Shown here piece after piece: positions 46,952 through 57,056 of a DNA stretch of 64,000 bases. The stretch is taken from positions 1 through 64,000 of the forward strand of contig NZ_AYKT01000006.1 of assembly GCF_000496575.1 (NCBI RefSeq), read 5' to 3'. The position numbers were made by a program, and so were the translations under genes. Numbering within the stretch: the first letter of the stretch is position 1; each line of letters starts with the position of its first letter. The notes beneath the pieces are model-generated. The model saw nothing but the letters and a program-made list of their open reading frames with translations. It was not told where the DNA came from and searched no databases. The stretch is from Geobacillus thermodenitrificans subsp. thermodenitrificans DSM 465. GTDB lineage: Bacteria; Bacillota; Bacilli; Bacillales; Anoxybacillaceae.

Positions 46952-48055
46952 CTACCCTTCATATGTCGCAAAATTCGTATGTTTGGCGAGGCACGCTTTC
47001 GCCCGCGCCCGATCATCTTCGCTTTGGAAGCTAAGGCGGAGCACTCCGTAAATTTCCTCGCGCGTCTCAATAATGCGGATGTTCGTAATGCTGATGTTTT
47101 CCTGAGCTAAATAGCCGGTTACCTCGGAAATAACCCCCGGGTAATCCGGTACGTCAACATACAAATCGTAAAACGACGGAATCGCTCCCTTTGTCCGCAC
47201 AGGCAGCCCATCGCGGAACTGTTTCGCTTCAAGAAAATAATGATAAATAGCAATGCTGTTTTCTTCCTCGACAAACGAACGAAGCCGTTTCATTTCGGCG
47301 ATCCAGCGGTCAAAAATGGCGAGCAGTTCGCACTTATTATGGATAAAAATGTCGCGCCACATTTCCGGATTGCTTGACGCAATGCGTGTGATATCGCGGA
47401 ACCCGCCGGCCGCCAACCGGCTGACGAGGTCGTTTTCGTTTTCATACTCGCGCGCCTGATGAACAAGGCTCGCCGCAATCAAGTGCGGAAAATGGCTGAT
47501 CACCCCAGTGATGCGGTCATGCTCTTCCGGAGTTAAGACGACAAACTGCGCTTTCGTTCCGGAAAGCCATTGTTTCAGCTTATCAACCTGCTGCGGTGGA
47601 ACTCCGTCCGTCGGCGTCAAAATGTAAAAGGCGTTTTCAAACAAATGAGCCCGCGCCGCTGCTACACCGCTTTTATGCGACCCAGCCATCGGATGGCCGC
47701 CGATGAACGCCACGCCATGCTCCAAAAGGCGCTGCGCACCTTGAACGATGCGCTGCTTCGTGCTGCCGACGTCCGTGACGATGACGCCGTGCTTCAACCG
47801 CTCACACGGCATGGAGGAAAGCAACAATTCCGTCTGCATGACCGGAGTGGCAAGAACAATCAAATCGGCTTGCCTAAACCCGTCCTCTACACAATGGACG
47901 ACTTCGTCGATCACTTTAAGCGAACGGGCCAAACCGAGTTGATGGTCACTGACGTCATAGCCGATGATCACTGCTTCTGGATGTGCTTTTTTAATGGCTA
48001 AAGCAATCGACCCACCGATCAAGCCGAGACCGACAATAAACACGTTTCCTTCCAA
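46952..48055 (-). CDS. tyrA: Prephenate dehydrogenase
   Basis: NAD-dependent step of tyrosine synthesis. 367 residues: Rossmann start [19 protein letters not shown], the catalytic region [20 protein letters not shown], and a C-terminal ACT domain (about 295-365, [20 protein letters not shown]) expected to give feedback control by tyrosine. Placed between hisC and aroA as in B. subtilis. Confidence 0.95.
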   Translation of the reverse strand: MEGNVFIVGLGLIGGSIALAIKKAHPEAVIIGYDVSDHQLGLARSLKVIDEVVHCVEDGFRQADLIVLATPVMQTELLLSSMPCERLKHGVIVTDVGSTKQRIVQGAQRLLEHGVAFIGGHPMAGSHKSGVAAARAHLFENAFYILTPTDGVPPQQVDKLKQWLSGTKAQFVVLTPEEHDRITGVISHFPHLIAASLVHQAREYENENDLVSRLAAGGFRDITRIASSNPEMWRDIFIHNKCELLAIFDRWIAEMKRLRSFVEEENSIAIYHYFLEAKQFRDGLPVRTKGAIPSFYDLYVDVPDYPGVISEVTGYLAQENISITNIRIIETREEIYGVLRLSFQSEDDRARAKACLAKHTNFATYEG

Positions 48056-48079
48056 CCCAACCCACCTTCTTTATGTAAA

Positions 48080-48148
48080 AATGTGCCCGCTGCTTGCTAA
48101 AAGCAACGGGCTGGCCTTCCTGACCAATTCACTGTCAACCTGGTCAGG
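48080..48148 (-). terminator. Two hairpins between hisC and tyrA
   Basis: First CCTGACCA / TGGTCAGG (48119-48148), overlapping the hisC stop; then GCCCG-T-TGCTT / AAGCA-G-CGGGC (about 48086-48112), followed by T5. The second looks like an intrinsic terminator inside the supraoperon, perhaps partial. Confidence 0.6.
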
Positions 48149-49241
48149 TGAGCTGTTTTTCGCGAAGCATGTGCGAAATCGTTTCAAACACCCGGTCATT
48201 TTGCTCTTTCGTGCCGACGGTGATGCGCACGCCGGTCGGCAAACCGAGCGCCTTGCCGGAGCGGACGATAATGCCACGCTCGAGCAAATATTGAAACACT
48301 TCATTGCCGTCCATACCAAAATCAATGAACAAAAAGTTCGTTTGCGACGGATAGTACTTCAGGCCGTGTTCTTCACAGAAACGATAATACCGTTCAAGCT
48401 CGGCACGGTTTTGTTCGACACAGGCACGGATGAACGCTTGGTCATCAAGCGCGACCGCAGCAGCCGCTTGGGCGACGGTCGACGTGTTAAACGGCTCGCG
48501 CGCCGGTTCGACGGCACGAATGAGCGACTCACTGGCAATGCCGTAGCCGACGCGAAGCGCAGCAAGCCCATACGCTTTCGAGAACGTACGCATAATAACA
48601 AGCTGTTCGTATTCTTGTAACAGCGGCACCGTTTGCGGATAATCGTCCGCCGTTACGTATTCATAATACGCCTCATCCAAAACGACAAGCACGTGCGACG
48701 GCACACGATCTAAAAAGGCGCGCAATTCTGTCTCATTCACATACGTGCCGGTCGGGTTGTTCGGATTGCAAACCCAGACAATGCGCGTGTTTTCATCAAT
48801 TTCCTTAAGCATCGCCTCCAAATCATGGCGCCCGTCAACAAGCGGCACTTCGCGCACTTCAGCCCGCTCGATGATCGCGTTATGGCGGTATTGCGGAAAT
48901 GTTGGCGTCGCCATCACCGTGTTCGTGCCCGGCTCTAAAAAGGCGCGGCAAAAAATTTGTACGACTTCATCCGAACCGTTGCCAAACAACAGCTGTGTTT
49001 CCTTCACGCCGAGATGGTTGGCCACTTTTTCGCGCAATGCGCGGGCATAACCGTCCGGGTAGACGGCAAGGCGATCAAGTTCAGCAGCGATGGCAGATTT
49101 CACCGTCGGCGATGAGCCGTATGGATTTTCATTGGAAGCTAGTTTAATAATCTCAGAAAGACCGTATTCCTGCTTCACTTCCTCAATCGATTTTCCTGGT
49201 TGGTACGGGGGGAGTCCCCGAAGTTGCTCCTTTACTTGCAT
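48144..49241 (-). CDS. hisC: Histidinol-phosphate / aromatic aminotransferase
   Basis: PLP enzyme, 365 residues. In B. subtilis the one HisC serves both histidine and aromatic synthesis, which explains its place between trp and tyr genes. PLP Lys222 in [24 protein letters not shown] (about 159-166), and SNENPYG near residue 40. The ATG at 49241 follows AAAGGAG with a rather long 12-13 base gap. Confidence 0.94.
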   Translation of the reverse strand: MQVKEQLRGLPPYQPGKSIEEVKQEYGLSEIIKLASNENPYGSSPTVKSAIAAELDRLAVYPDGYARALREKVANHLGVKETQLLFGNGSDEVVQIFCRAFLEPGTNTVMATPTFPQYRHNAIIERAEVREVPLVDGRHDLEAMLKEIDENTRIVWVCNPNNPTGTYVNETELRAFLDRVPSHVLVVLDEAYYEYVTADDYPQTVPLLQEYEQLVIMRTFSKAYGLAALRVGYGIASESLIRAVEPAREPFNTSTVAQAAAAVALDDQAFIRACVEQNRAELERYYRFCEEHGLKYYPSQTNFLFIDFGMDGNEVFQYLLERGIIVRSGKALGLPTGVRITVGTKEQNDRVFETISHMLREKQLT

Positions 49242-49273
49242 GGATATCGCCCACTCCTTTAAGTCGGAACTTT

Positions 49274-50089
49274 TTAGCGCGAAGAACACGGCTCCCGAAG
49301 CGGCGCGGCGAGCGAACGGGCATAGGAGGCAAATTCAGCGATAGCCGCATTCTTTTCTTCCGAGGTCTGCAGGCGCTCAAGCAACTGTTCGATTTTTTGC
49401 ACGAGCGCACTGCCGACCACGACTCCATCACAGGCGTCTTTCAGCATCGCCACTTGTTCCGGTGTTGAAATGCCGAAACCGACAACGACCGGGACACGGC
49501 TATGCCGCTTTACTTCACCTAGGAAATGGCCAAGCGACTCCGGCAGTGTCTCACGCACGCCCGTGACGCCAAGCGAGGAGACACAGTACAAAAACCCCTG
49601 CGCCGCTGAAGCAATCTGCTCAATTCGCTGCTTTGATGTCGGAGCGACAAGCGAAATAAGCGGAAGGCCGAACCGCTCACTGAGCTCGAGGAGCGGGCCG
49701 CTCTCCTCAAACGGCAAGTCGGGAATGAGCACGCCGTCGGCGCCATTTTCTTGCGCTAAAGCAAAAAAGGATTCTTCTCCTAATTGTAACACAGGATTAT
49801 AATACGTAAAGATAATAATCGGAATTTTTACTCCTTTTTTTCGCATGTCGGCAACAAGTTGAATGGCTTTCGGCAGCGTCATTTGTCCGGCGAGCGCCCG
49901 GGCGGCGGCGCGCTGGATCGTCGGCCCATCAGCGAGTGGGTCAGAGTACGGAACGCCAAGCTCCAACACGTCAGCACCGGCGTCTTGCAGCGCCAAAGCG
50001 AGGTCAACAGTCAAATCAGCAGACGGGTCGCCGGCAACAATAAACGGAATAAATAACGATCGGTTAACGGGCAGACGCAACGTCTTCAC
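49274..50089 (-). CDS. trpA: Tryptophan synthase alpha chain
   Basis: Cleaves indole-3-glycerol phosphate to indole and passes it to TrpB. 271 residues. Catalytic Glu43 and Asp54 in [14 protein letters not shown]. The C-terminus is longer than in B. subtilis. GTG start at 50089, which overlaps trpB by 26 bases; a TTG at 50080 with AAGGTG at a good distance is an alternative. Confidence 0.95.
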   Translation of the reverse strand: MKTLRLPVNRSLFIPFIVAGDPSADLTVDLALALQDAGADVLELGVPYSDPLADGPTIQRAAARALAGQMTLPKAIQLVADMRKKGVKIPIIIFTYYNPVLQLGEESFFALAQENGADGVLIPDLPFEESGPLLELSERFGLPLISLVAPTSKQRIEQIASAAQGFLYCVSSLGVTGVRETLPESLGHFLGEVKRHSRVPVVVGFGISTPEQVAMLKDACDGVVVGSALVQKIEQLLERLQTSEEKNAAIAEFASYARSLAAPLREPCSSR

Positions 50090-51281
50090 CTTCTTTCACC
50101 CCAAGATGGTGCATCATCATTTGCACATCTTTATCGCCGCGGCCGGACAGGCAAATAAGCACCGTCTCATCCGGCGTCATTTGGCGGGCAAGCTCGACAG
50201 CTTTGGCCACCGCATGCGCCGACTCAATGGCTGGAATGATGCCTTCAGTTTGCGCCAGAAGCTGAAACGCAGCCACTGCTTCTTCATCGGTCACACTCTC
50301 ATAACGAACGCGGCCGATGCTGGCCAAATACGCATGTTCCGGACCGACGCCAGGGTAATCAAGGCCGGCGGAAATTGAATACGGTTCAATAATTTGCCCG
50401 TACTCATCTTGTAACAAGTACGTCATTGCCCCATGGATAACGCCTTTTGTCCCTTTTGCAATCGTCGCCGCATGGTGCGGAGTATCGATTCCTTTGCCGG
50501 CCGCTTCCACGCCGACGAGACGGACATCGTCTTGCAAAAACGGATAAAACATGCCGATGGCGTTGCTGCCTCCGCCGACGCAGGCAACAATCACATCCGG
50601 CAGCGTTCCTTCGCCGGCGAGAAACTGTTCTTTCGCCTCATCGCCGATCACGCGCTGAAACTCGCGCACCATTTTCGGGTACGGATGCGGGCCGACAACC
50701 GAACCGATCATGTAAAAATGGTCATCGCAATGGGCGACCCAATAACGAATCGCCTCATTTGTCGCATCTTTTAACGTCCGGTTGCCGCTTAACACCGGCA
50801 CAACTTCGGCGCCTAACAGCTTCATCCGAAACACGTTCAACTCTTGCCGCTTCATGTCTTCCTCGCCCATAAAGACGATGCATTCCATACCGAAGTGAGC
50901 GGCCACCGTCGCTGCCGCAACCCCGTGCTGCCCAGCGCCGGTCTCAGCGATCAACTTTTTCTTGCCCATCCGTTTCGCCAAGAGCGCCTGGCCGATAGCG
51001 TTGTTGATTTTATGGGCGCCGGTGTGGTTTAAATCTTCGCGCTTTAAATAAATTTTCGCCCCACCAAGCTGTCGTGTCAAATTCGGTGCAAACGTAAGCG
51101 GAGTCGGCCGCCCCGAGTAGTGCTGCAAAATCCGGATATATTCTTGCCTGAACGACTCGTCGGCAAGCGCTTTGTCCAGCTCGGTTTCAATTTCCTCAAG
51201 GGGGAGCATGAGCGTCTCTGGAACAAACTTGCCGCCAAAATCACCAAATCGCCCGTGTTCATTCGGAACGTGTTCCATCAT
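50064..51281 (-). CDS. trpB: Tryptophan synthase beta chain
   Basis: PLP enzyme joining indole and serine. 405 residues. PLP Lys91 in [10 protein letters not shown], and the phosphate-binding GGGSNAIG loop. The ATG at 51281 follows AAGGTGG. Its upstream gap to trpF is 109 bases, unlike the overlaps elsewhere in the operon. Confidence 0.96.
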   Translation of the reverse strand: MMEHVPNEHGRFGDFGGKFVPETLMLPLEEIETELDKALADESFRQEYIRILQHYSGRPTPLTFAPNLTRQLGGAKIYLKREDLNHTGAHKINNAIGQALLAKRMGKKKLIAETGAGQHGVAAATVAAHFGMECIVFMGEEDMKRQELNVFRMKLLGAEVVPVLSGNRTLKDATNEAIRYWVAHCDDHFYMIGSVVGPHPYPKMVREFQRVIGDEAKEQFLAGEGTLPDVIVACVGGGSNAIGMFYPFLQDDVRLVGVEAAGKGIDTPHHAATIAKGTKGVIHGAMTYLLQDEYGQIIEPYSISAGLDYPGVGPEHAYLASIGRVRYESVTDEEAVAAFQLLAQTEGIIPAIESAHAVAKAVELARQMTPDETVLICLSGRGDKDVQMMMHHLGVKEGEDVASAR

Positions 51282-51390
51282 CAAAGCCACCTTCTTTTTT
51301 CTTAAGATTAAATGACGAATTTCGTGTGAAAGCGCACCTCTCGATTGCCGAAGCGGCGCTGTTTCATCGTCCGAGCATGGAGCGAAACGA
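51282..51390 (-). other. Structured 109-base gap between trpF and trpB
   Basis: Contains an inverted repeat, GAAA-x2-GCGC (minus strand near 51369) with GTGCGCTTTC (near 51327), and a smaller CGAAA / TTTCG repeat. All other gaps between trpE and trpA are overlaps. No terminator T-run and no gene. Confidence 0.45.
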
Positions 51391-52050
51391 TCATTTCGCG
51401 CCTTTTCCTACTGCGAGATACTGTTTTGTTTTTTCTTCTATCTGCTTCATCTTAGCCGGGTCTTTGCGTCCGTCTGTTTCAATGCCGCTGCTAATGTCGA
51501 TCCCGTCGGGACGATAGGCGAGCAGCCGCTCGATATTGTCCGGGGTGATGCCGCCGGCGATGAAGCACGGCACACCTTGGCGTGCTGCCTCTTCCAAATA
51601 GCGCGGCACCGCCTCCCAGTCAAAAGAGACGCCCGTTCCTCCCCATGCACCAGCGACGCGGCTGTCGACAACGTAGCCGTCAGCTACCCCTGCATATTGC
51701 TTCATCGTCTCGAGCGCCCCATCGTCGTGATGAATCGCTTTCCAAACCGAGAGCCGTGTCGCTTCCTTTACGACGGCCAGCTCAGCTGGTGTCTCATGAC
51801 CATGGCATTGGACGACATGAAGCGGCAGCTGTTCGGTGACAGAAGCGATCTGATCAACAGAGGCATTGACAAAGACACCGACGAGCTGCTTATCGCCGAG
51901 TGATGCTAGTGCTAACCAGCGCTTCACCTCCTCAGGTGAAACGTTCCGTTTGCTTTCAGTAAAAATAAAGCCAAGATAATCCGCCCCGCTCGCGAGCGCG
52001 ACTTGCACATCGTCCGCCGAACGGTTGCCGCAATATTTAAGCCGAACCAT
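51391..52050 (-). CDS. trpF: Phosphoribosylanthranilate isomerase
   Basis: Third step of tryptophan synthesis, 219 residues, (beta/alpha)8 barrel. [12 protein letters not shown] carries the catalytic Cys; [17 protein letters not shown] carries the catalytic Asp and phosphate site; [12 protein letters not shown] closes it. The ATG at 52050 is nine bases after GGAGAGG and lies within the trpC end (overlap 14 bases). Confidence 0.95.
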   Translation of the reverse strand: MVRLKYCGNRSADDVQVALASGADYLGFIFTESKRNVSPEEVKRWLALASLGDKQLVGVFVNASVDQIASVTEQLPLHVVQCHGHETPAELAVVKEATRLSVWKAIHHDDGALETMKQYAGVADGYVVDSRVAGAWGGTGVSFDWEAVPRYLEEAARQGVPCFIAGGITPDNIERLLAYRPDGIDISSGIETDGRKDPAKMKQIEEKTKQYLAVGKGAK

Positions 52051-52813
52051 TGCCATCATCCTCTCCAAACAGCCGGTAAACCGCCCGTTCGACATCCGCT
52101 TGGCGCATGAGCGACTCACCGACAAGCATCGCCTGTACCCCGTATGAGCGGATCGTTCGTACATCACGGTATGAGCTGATCCCGCTTTCGCTGACGATGA
52201 CGCTCGACGGCGGAATGAGGGAAGCGAGCGCTTTTGTCGCCTCAAGTGTTGTGACAAACGTATGCAAATCGCGGTTGTTAATGCCAACCACTTCAGGCGT
52301 AAACCGAGCCAAAATCCGCTCAAGCGTTTCTTTCGCATGCACTTCCACTAAACATTCCAGCCCGATGCTGTACGCTTCTTGATAGAGCGCCTCGAGCATT
52401 TCCGGCGGCAGCGCTTCGCCGATCAATAAAATTGCATCCGCCCCGAGCCGGGCGCTTTCTTCCACTTGCCGGCGGTCGATGATGAAATCTTTGCGCAACA
52501 CCGGGATGTTGACCGCTTCTTTCACTTCCTGCAAATAGCGGCGGTGCCCTTGGAAATAGCGCTCGTCCGTCAGCACACTGATCGCATCAGCCCCCGCGCG
52601 CTCATACGCTTTGGCAATGGCGACCGGATCAAAGTCCGGGCGGATGATGCCTTTAGACGGAGACGCTTTTTTTACTTCGGCGATTAGCCCGAGCGCCCGC
52701 CGCGGCCGGCGGAGCGCCGCCGCGAAAGGACGGCGTTTCGGCTCCGGCAACGGTTCCGGCAATGTCAATGTGTCAAGTTCCTCTCGTTTTGTCGCTAAAA
52801 TTTGCTCAAGCAT
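52037..52813 (-). CDS. trpC: Indole-3-glycerol phosphate synthase
   Basis: 258 residues, (beta/alpha)8 barrel. EVKKASPSKGIIR carries the catalytic Lys, VLTDERYFQG and LRKDFIID follow, and NNRDL and SESGI are in the second half. The ATG at 52813 overlaps the trpD stop by eight bases. Confidence 0.96.
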   Translation of the reverse strand: MLEQILATKREELDTLTLPEPLPEPKRRPFAAALRRPRRALGLIAEVKKASPSKGIIRPDFDPVAIAKAYERAGADAISVLTDERYFQGHRRYLQEVKEAVNIPVLRKDFIIDRRQVEESARLGADAILLIGEALPPEMLEALYQEAYSIGLECLVEVHAKETLERILARFTPEVVGINNRDLHTFVTTLEATKALASLIPPSSVIVSESGISSYRDVRTIRSYGVQAMLVGESLMRQADVERAVYRLFGEDDGNGSA

Positions 52814-53825
52814 CACGGACCACTTCCTTTGCCCGCAGCCGCTGCAACTGCCTATAAGCAGCGTTGGACAAAATAGCGTCTTTCGCCATCGTCACCCCAT
52901 CAGCGATCGTTTTTGTCTTGCCGGCGGCGTACAAGGCGACACCGGCGTTTAAGGCGACGATATTCACGGCGCTCTCCGGCGCTGTCACGGTCATGACCGC
53001 TTCAAGCAATGCGGCGCTTTCTTCCGGATTATGCACCTGCACATCAGCAAGCTCTCCGCGAGGCAAACCGACTTCTTCCGGGGTGATGACAAAGCGGCGA
53101 ATCGCTCCATCTTTCAGTTCAACAACATCAGTTTCCGTGGCGATGCTGCATTCATCGAGCCCATCGCGACCGGTGACGAACAGCACATGCTCCGAACCAA
53201 GGCGGCGCATCGTTTCCGCTAGTTTCTCGGCGTAGCGGGTCGAATAAACACCGACGACTTGCCGCTTGCAACGTGCCGGGTTGGCAAGCGGGCCGATCAA
53301 GTTAAAAACCGTGCGAAAACCGATTTCTTTCCGCGGCCCGGCGGCATGTTTCATGGCTGTGTGATACAAAGGGGCGTACAAAAATGTTAATCCGTTCGTT
53401 TCCAACGCCTCCTTGGCGGCGTCTGGCGACGATTGAATATTGATGCCAAGACGCTCGAGCACGTCGGCGCTGCCGCTTTTTGATGAAACAGCGCGATTGC
53501 CGTGTTTGGCAACTTTGACGCCGAGCGATGAAATGACGATTGCCGCAGCTGTTGAAATGTTGAACGTCGCTGCTCCGTCACCACCTGTGCCACACGTGTC
53601 GATCACATCATCACCGGCATCAATCGCCATCATCCGGTCACGCATGGCTCGCACAAACCCGGTCAGCTCGTCGACCGTCTCCCCTCGCAGGCACAACATC
53701 GACAACAAACTCGCGATTTGGCTGTCTGTCGCCGCCCCATCCATGACGGTGGCCATCGCTTCATATGCTTCTTCTTCCGTCAACGTTTTCCCTTCCGCAC
53801 ATTTGGAAAGCAGCCGCTTCAACAT
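52806..53825 (-). CDS. trpD: Anthranilate phosphoribosyltransferase
   Basis: 339 residues. The PRPP-binding motif DTCGTGGDGAATFNISTA is at about 81-98, followed by KHGNRAVSSKSGSAD. Overlaps trpE by seven bases and trpC by eight. Confidence 0.96.
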   Translation of the reverse strand: MLKRLLSKCAEGKTLTEEEAYEAMATVMDGAATDSQIASLLSMLCLRGETVDELTGFVRAMRDRMMAIDAGDDVIDTCGTGGDGAATFNISTAAAIVISSLGVKVAKHGNRAVSSKSGSADVLERLGINIQSSPDAAKEALETNGLTFLYAPLYHTAMKHAAGPRKEIGFRTVFNLIGPLANPARCKRQVVGVYSTRYAEKLAETMRRLGSEHVLFVTGRDGLDECSIATETDVVELKDGAIRRFVITPEEVGLPRGELADVQVHNPEESAALLEAVMTVTAPESAVNIVALNAGVALYAAGKTKTIADGVTMAKDAILSNAAYRQLQRLRAKEVVRDA

Positions 53826-55345
53826 ACGATCCTCTCCCCTTTGACAAATAGTCGTTCTGCTTGTTCAATGGCGTTCATTAAGGCGCTTGCTTTATTGCAC
53901 GTCTCTTTCCACTCAAGTTCTGGGACGGAGTCAGCGACGATGCCCGCGCCGGCCTGCACGTACGCATAGCCATCTTTGATGACCGCCGTCCGGATGGCAA
54001 TGCATGAGTCGATATTGCCGTCAAAGCCGATGTAAGCAATCGCCCCGGCGTACAATCCGCGAGCTGTTGGCTCAAGCTCTTGTAAAATTTGCATCGCCCG
54101 CACTTTCGGCGCTCCGCTCACCGTCCCAGCCGGAAAGGCGGCAAGCAACGCATCAATGGGGTGAACATCATCATTCAACTCACCGACGACTTTCGAAATT
54201 AAATGCATCACGTGGGAAAACTTGCCGATTTCCATCAAGATTGGCGTCTTGACCGTTCCGTATTTTGCCACCCGGCCGATATCGTTGCGTGCCAAATCAA
54301 CGAGCATATAATGCTCAGCCCGCTCCTTCGGATCGTTGTACAGCTCATCAGCCAGCATCGCATCCTCTTCGGGCGAGCGCCCGCGCCGCCTCGTTCCGGC
54401 GATCGGATCGATTTCAATGCGCCGATTGCGCACTTGGATGAGTTTTTCCGGTGAACTTCCAACAATTTCTGTATCACTCAACCGGAAATAAAACATGTAC
54501 GGCGACGGATTAATATGGCGGAGCAACCGATAAACGGCCAAACCGCCCGCGCGGACCGGCACGCAAAAACGCTGCGACAGAACAGCTTGAAACACATCAC
54601 CAGCCGCGATATACTGTTTCACCGTTTCTACGTCTTGCAAAAATCGTTCTTTTTCGTAATTGGACATCGCCTGAGCAAACGAGACAGCCCGCCCGGCTTC
54701 CTCATCTGCCGGCAACAGCGGCCGTTCAGCTTGGATTCGCACCGCTTTTGCCGCCAACGCGGCGATGCGCTGTTGGGCGGAGCGATATTTCTCAATCTTT
54801 TCCTGTTCTGTTTCACCACCATGCAACCGAATATAGTGAATAAGCAGGAGCTCACGCTTTTGGTGGTCAAAAGCAAACAGCGATTCGCAAAATACGAAAT
54901 AACTAGCTTTCATACCTAAATCACAATTTTCATGACGCGGCACCTTTTCGATGGCTGAAATGAAATCGTATCCTAAAAACCCGACCGCGCCGCCTGTAAA
55001 CGGCACTACTTCTCTCAACGGTCGGACATCAAGCGCCTGCTCAGCCCATTGAAACGCCTCTTTCAACGTCGGCATTACAACTTGTTCGTTTCCATTTTCG
55101 TCTTTCACGGAAAACGTCTCGCCTGTTTCGCTTTCGAGTGTCAAAAACGGCGCGACCCCGATAAACGAATAGCGAGCCCATGGCGATTCATCGTCTTTGC
55201 TTTCGAGCAAAAACACCGCTTCATCACGCAAATTGCTAAATACTCCAAGCGGTTCAATGACATCGGCTAAAAATTTGCGCACAATCGGGATAGTGCGGAA
55301 CTCGTTGGCATCCGCTAAAAAAGCGGCTAGCCCATTCGTGGACAT
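53819..55345 (-). CDS. trpE: Anthranilate synthase component I
   Basis: Makes anthranilate from chorismate. 508 residues. The LLES motif near residue 47 is the tryptophan feedback site; the catalytic part has PSPYMFYFRLSDTEIVGSSP, DPIAGTRRRGRSPEED and GAPKVRAM. The glutaminase subunit gene (trpG/pabA) is not here, as expected for bacilli. The ATG at 55345 follows GGGAGGAG. First gene of the trp operon, preceded by a TRAP-controlled leader. Confidence 0.96.
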   Translation of the reverse strand: MSTNGLAAFLADANEFRTIPIVRKFLADVIEPLGVFSNLRDEAVFLLESKDDESPWARYSFIGVAPFLTLESETGETFSVKDENGNEQVVMPTLKEAFQWAEQALDVRPLREVVPFTGGAVGFLGYDFISAIEKVPRHENCDLGMKASYFVFCESLFAFDHQKRELLLIHYIRLHGGETEQEKIEKYRSAQQRIAALAAKAVRIQAERPLLPADEEAGRAVSFAQAMSNYEKERFLQDVETVKQYIAAGDVFQAVLSQRFCVPVRAGGLAVYRLLRHINPSPYMFYFRLSDTEIVGSSPEKLIQVRNRRIEIDPIAGTRRRGRSPEEDAMLADELYNDPKERAEHYMLVDLARNDIGRVAKYGTVKTPILMEIGKFSHVMHLISKVVGELNDDVHPIDALLAAFPAGTVSGAPKVRAMQILQELEPTARGLYAGAIAYIGFDGNIDSCIAIRTAVIKDGYAYVQAGAGIVADSVPELEWKETCNKASALMNAIEQAERLFVKGERIVC

Positions 55346-55402
55346 CCCTTCTCCTCCCTTCATGATCAGCGGGCGGAGAATGAGGGTTTATGAGGCGAAA
55401 AG

Positions 55403-55438
55403 AGGAAAGAAAACGCCCAAAGACGACCGTCTTTGGGC
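55403..55438 (-). terminator. trp leader terminator (attenuator)
   Basis: GCCCAAAGACG and CGTCTTTGGGC form the stem with a very short loop, followed on the minus strand by GTTTTCTTTCC. It is the terminator that TRAP binding would expose, lying just after the triplet repeats. Confidence 0.9.
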
Positions 55439-55464
55439 AGATGTCAGCAAACAAATAACAAACG

Positions 55465-55524
55465 CTCACCTCAGCTAAACTCGCTCATTCTCATCTACCC
55501 TACACTCGTTCTCAGCTCTCGCTC
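55465..55524 (-). promoter_or_regulatory. TRAP binding site in the trp leader
   Basis: On the minus strand about twelve GAG or TAG triplets (nine GAG, three TAG) occur with mostly two- or three-base spacers. TRAP is an 11-mer that binds eleven such triplets. Binding blocks the antiterminator. mtrB, encoding TRAP, is at 62302 in this window. Confidence 0.93.
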
Positions 55525-55539
55525 CACTTCTTCCGAAGT

Positions 55540-55553
55540 CCGCCATGCGGCGG
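55540..55553 (-). promoter_or_regulatory. 5' stem-loop of the trp leader
   Basis: CCGCC-GCAT-GGCGG, a short hairpin at the start of the transcript ahead of the triplet repeats. A 5' stem-loop in this position aids TRAP action in B. subtilis. Confidence 0.7.
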
Positions 55554-55570
55554 GCAAAGAAGTTATTTTA

Positions 55571-55600
55571 ACTATATTACATTTCTGTCTTTTTTGTCAA
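55571..55600 (-). promoter_or_regulatory. trp operon promoter inside the end of aroH
   Basis: Minus-strand TTGACA (55595-55600), 18-base spacer, TATAGT (55571-55576). The -35 lies in the last codons of aroH, so trp is read both from aroC-aroB-aroH and from its own promoter. Confidence 0.8.
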
Positions 55601-55957
55601 CGACAAATCCGGGCGCAGTATGGCCGCATCCTTTAAATATACATGGCAAATCTCATCCTGCTTTTTCTCCGTCGCCACCGTCATCATGACTCGGATGCAA
55701 CGTGGCAGCGAGCCGGGCACCGGAATTTCCCTTGTGCACATGACCGGCACGTACGTCCAACCGTCAATCCGGCGCAACGCCTGTGCCGGAAATGCGGCGT
55801 TGATATCATCCGTGACGGAAATGAGCACAAACGAAACATCATCGGCGACGACCCCGTTCGCCTTAATCATTTCACGCAACAGTATTTCGGTAGCCGTCAC
55901 GATTTCTTCGGCTTCATTTTGTTCAACCGTAATCGCTCCGCGAATGCCGCGAATCAT
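55577..55957 (-). CDS. aroH: Chorismate mutase, AroH type
   Basis: Converts chorismate to prephenate. 126 residues, the trimeric monofunctional Bacillus type: [20 protein letters not shown], the active-site Arg, Glu and Cys residues around [10 protein letters not shown] and [20 protein letters not shown]. Overlaps aroB by four bases; its 3' end carries the trp promoter. Confidence 0.95.
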   Translation of the reverse strand: MIRGIRGAITVEQNEAEEIVTATEILLREMIKANGVVADDVSFVLISVTDDINAAFPAQALRRIDGWTYVPVMCTREIPVPGSLPRCIRVMMTVATEKKQDEICHVYLKDAAILRPDLSLTKKTEM

Positions 55958-57054
55958 CGTCCTCCCCCCTGTTTGGCGAACTCATCTAGCCAAGCGAGCA
56001 GCTTATCATCTTCTAATTCCACGACTTCGACGTCGCCGATCTCGCGCAAGAGCACCATCCGCACCGTCCCGGCGTATGCTTTTTTGTCACCTTTCATTTT
56101 CTCAAGCAACCGATCGGCCTCCACCGTCGTCGGCAGCGACACCGGAAAACCGTATCGGGCAAACCATTCGGCAAAGCGGTGCTCAGCAAACGAGTGGCCA
56201 TAAAGCCGTTCACTGACAAACACGGCAAACAGCATGCCGATGGCGACTGCTTCCCCATGGGTGAGCGTACCGTAACCAAGTTCACTTTCAAGCGCATGGC
56301 CGAGCGTATGACCAAAATTTAAATGGGCACGCACGCCGGTTTCTTTTTCATCTTCACGTACGATAGACGCCTTAATATCGATGCCTTTTTCAATACAATA
56401 GGTGAGCGCTTCGCCGCGCAAATCGGCGAGCGTCTTCACTTCCGCACGCAGCCATTCATAAAAGCGGCGGTCACGGATGAGCGCATGCTTGATCACTTCG
56501 GCAAACCCCGACCGGAGTTCACGCTCAGGCAGCGTGCGCAAAAAAGTCGTATCATACACAACCGCTTCCGGCTGATGGAAGGCACCGATCATATTTTTAC
56601 CAAGCGGATGGTTAATCGCCACTTTGCCGCCGACGGCGCTGTCATGAGCCAAGAGTGTTGTCGGCATTTGAATATAGCGGATGCCACGCATATAGGTGGC
56701 CGCGACAAATCCGGCTAAATCGCCAACAACGCCGCCGCCAAGCGCGATAATGACTGAACGGCGGTCTAAGCTGCACTGGAGCGCCGCTGTTTGGCAGGCG
56801 TAATAGTTGTCGAATGACTTGGCCGCCTCTCCGCTCGGGATGATATAGGCATATACGTCATACTCAGCAGCGGCAAGCATGGCGCGCACCTCATCCAAAT
56901 AAAGCGGCGCCACCGCATCGTCGGTAATGATAAACAGCTTCGTCCCCGGTGGACAGGCGAGCGAGCGGAGCAGGCGCGGCAACGCGCGAGCCGCCCCATC
57001 GCCCAGCAGAAGCGGATATTGTTTCGTCGCCGTTTCAATCGTCCGTTCCATCAT
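55954..57054 (-). CDS. aroB: 3-dehydroquinate synthase
   Basis: Second step of the shikimate pathway, NAD- and metal-dependent. 366 residues. [21 protein letters not shown] binds NAD; the metal ligands are the Glu in [13 protein letters not shown] and the His residues in [11 protein letters not shown] and [10 protein letters not shown]. Start 57054 (a second ATG follows at once), two bases after aroC. Confidence 0.96.
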   Translation of the reverse strand: MMERTIETATKQYPLLLGDGAARALPRLLRSLACPPGTKLFIITDDAVAPLYLDEVRAMLAAAEYDVYAYIIPSGEAAKSFDNYYACQTAALQCSLDRRSVIIALGGGVVGDLAGFVAATYMRGIRYIQMPTTLLAHDSAVGGKVAINHPLGKNMIGAFHQPEAVVYDTTFLRTLPERELRSGFAEVIKHALIRDRRFYEWLRAEVKTLADLRGEALTYCIEKGIDIKASIVREDEKETGVRAHLNFGHTLGHALESELGYGTLTHGEAVAIGMLFAVFVSERLYGHSFAEHRFAEWFARYGFPVSLPTTVEADRLLEKMKGDKKAYAGTVRMVLLREIGDVEVVELEDDKLLAWLDEFAKQGGGR

Positions 57055-57056
57055 CG

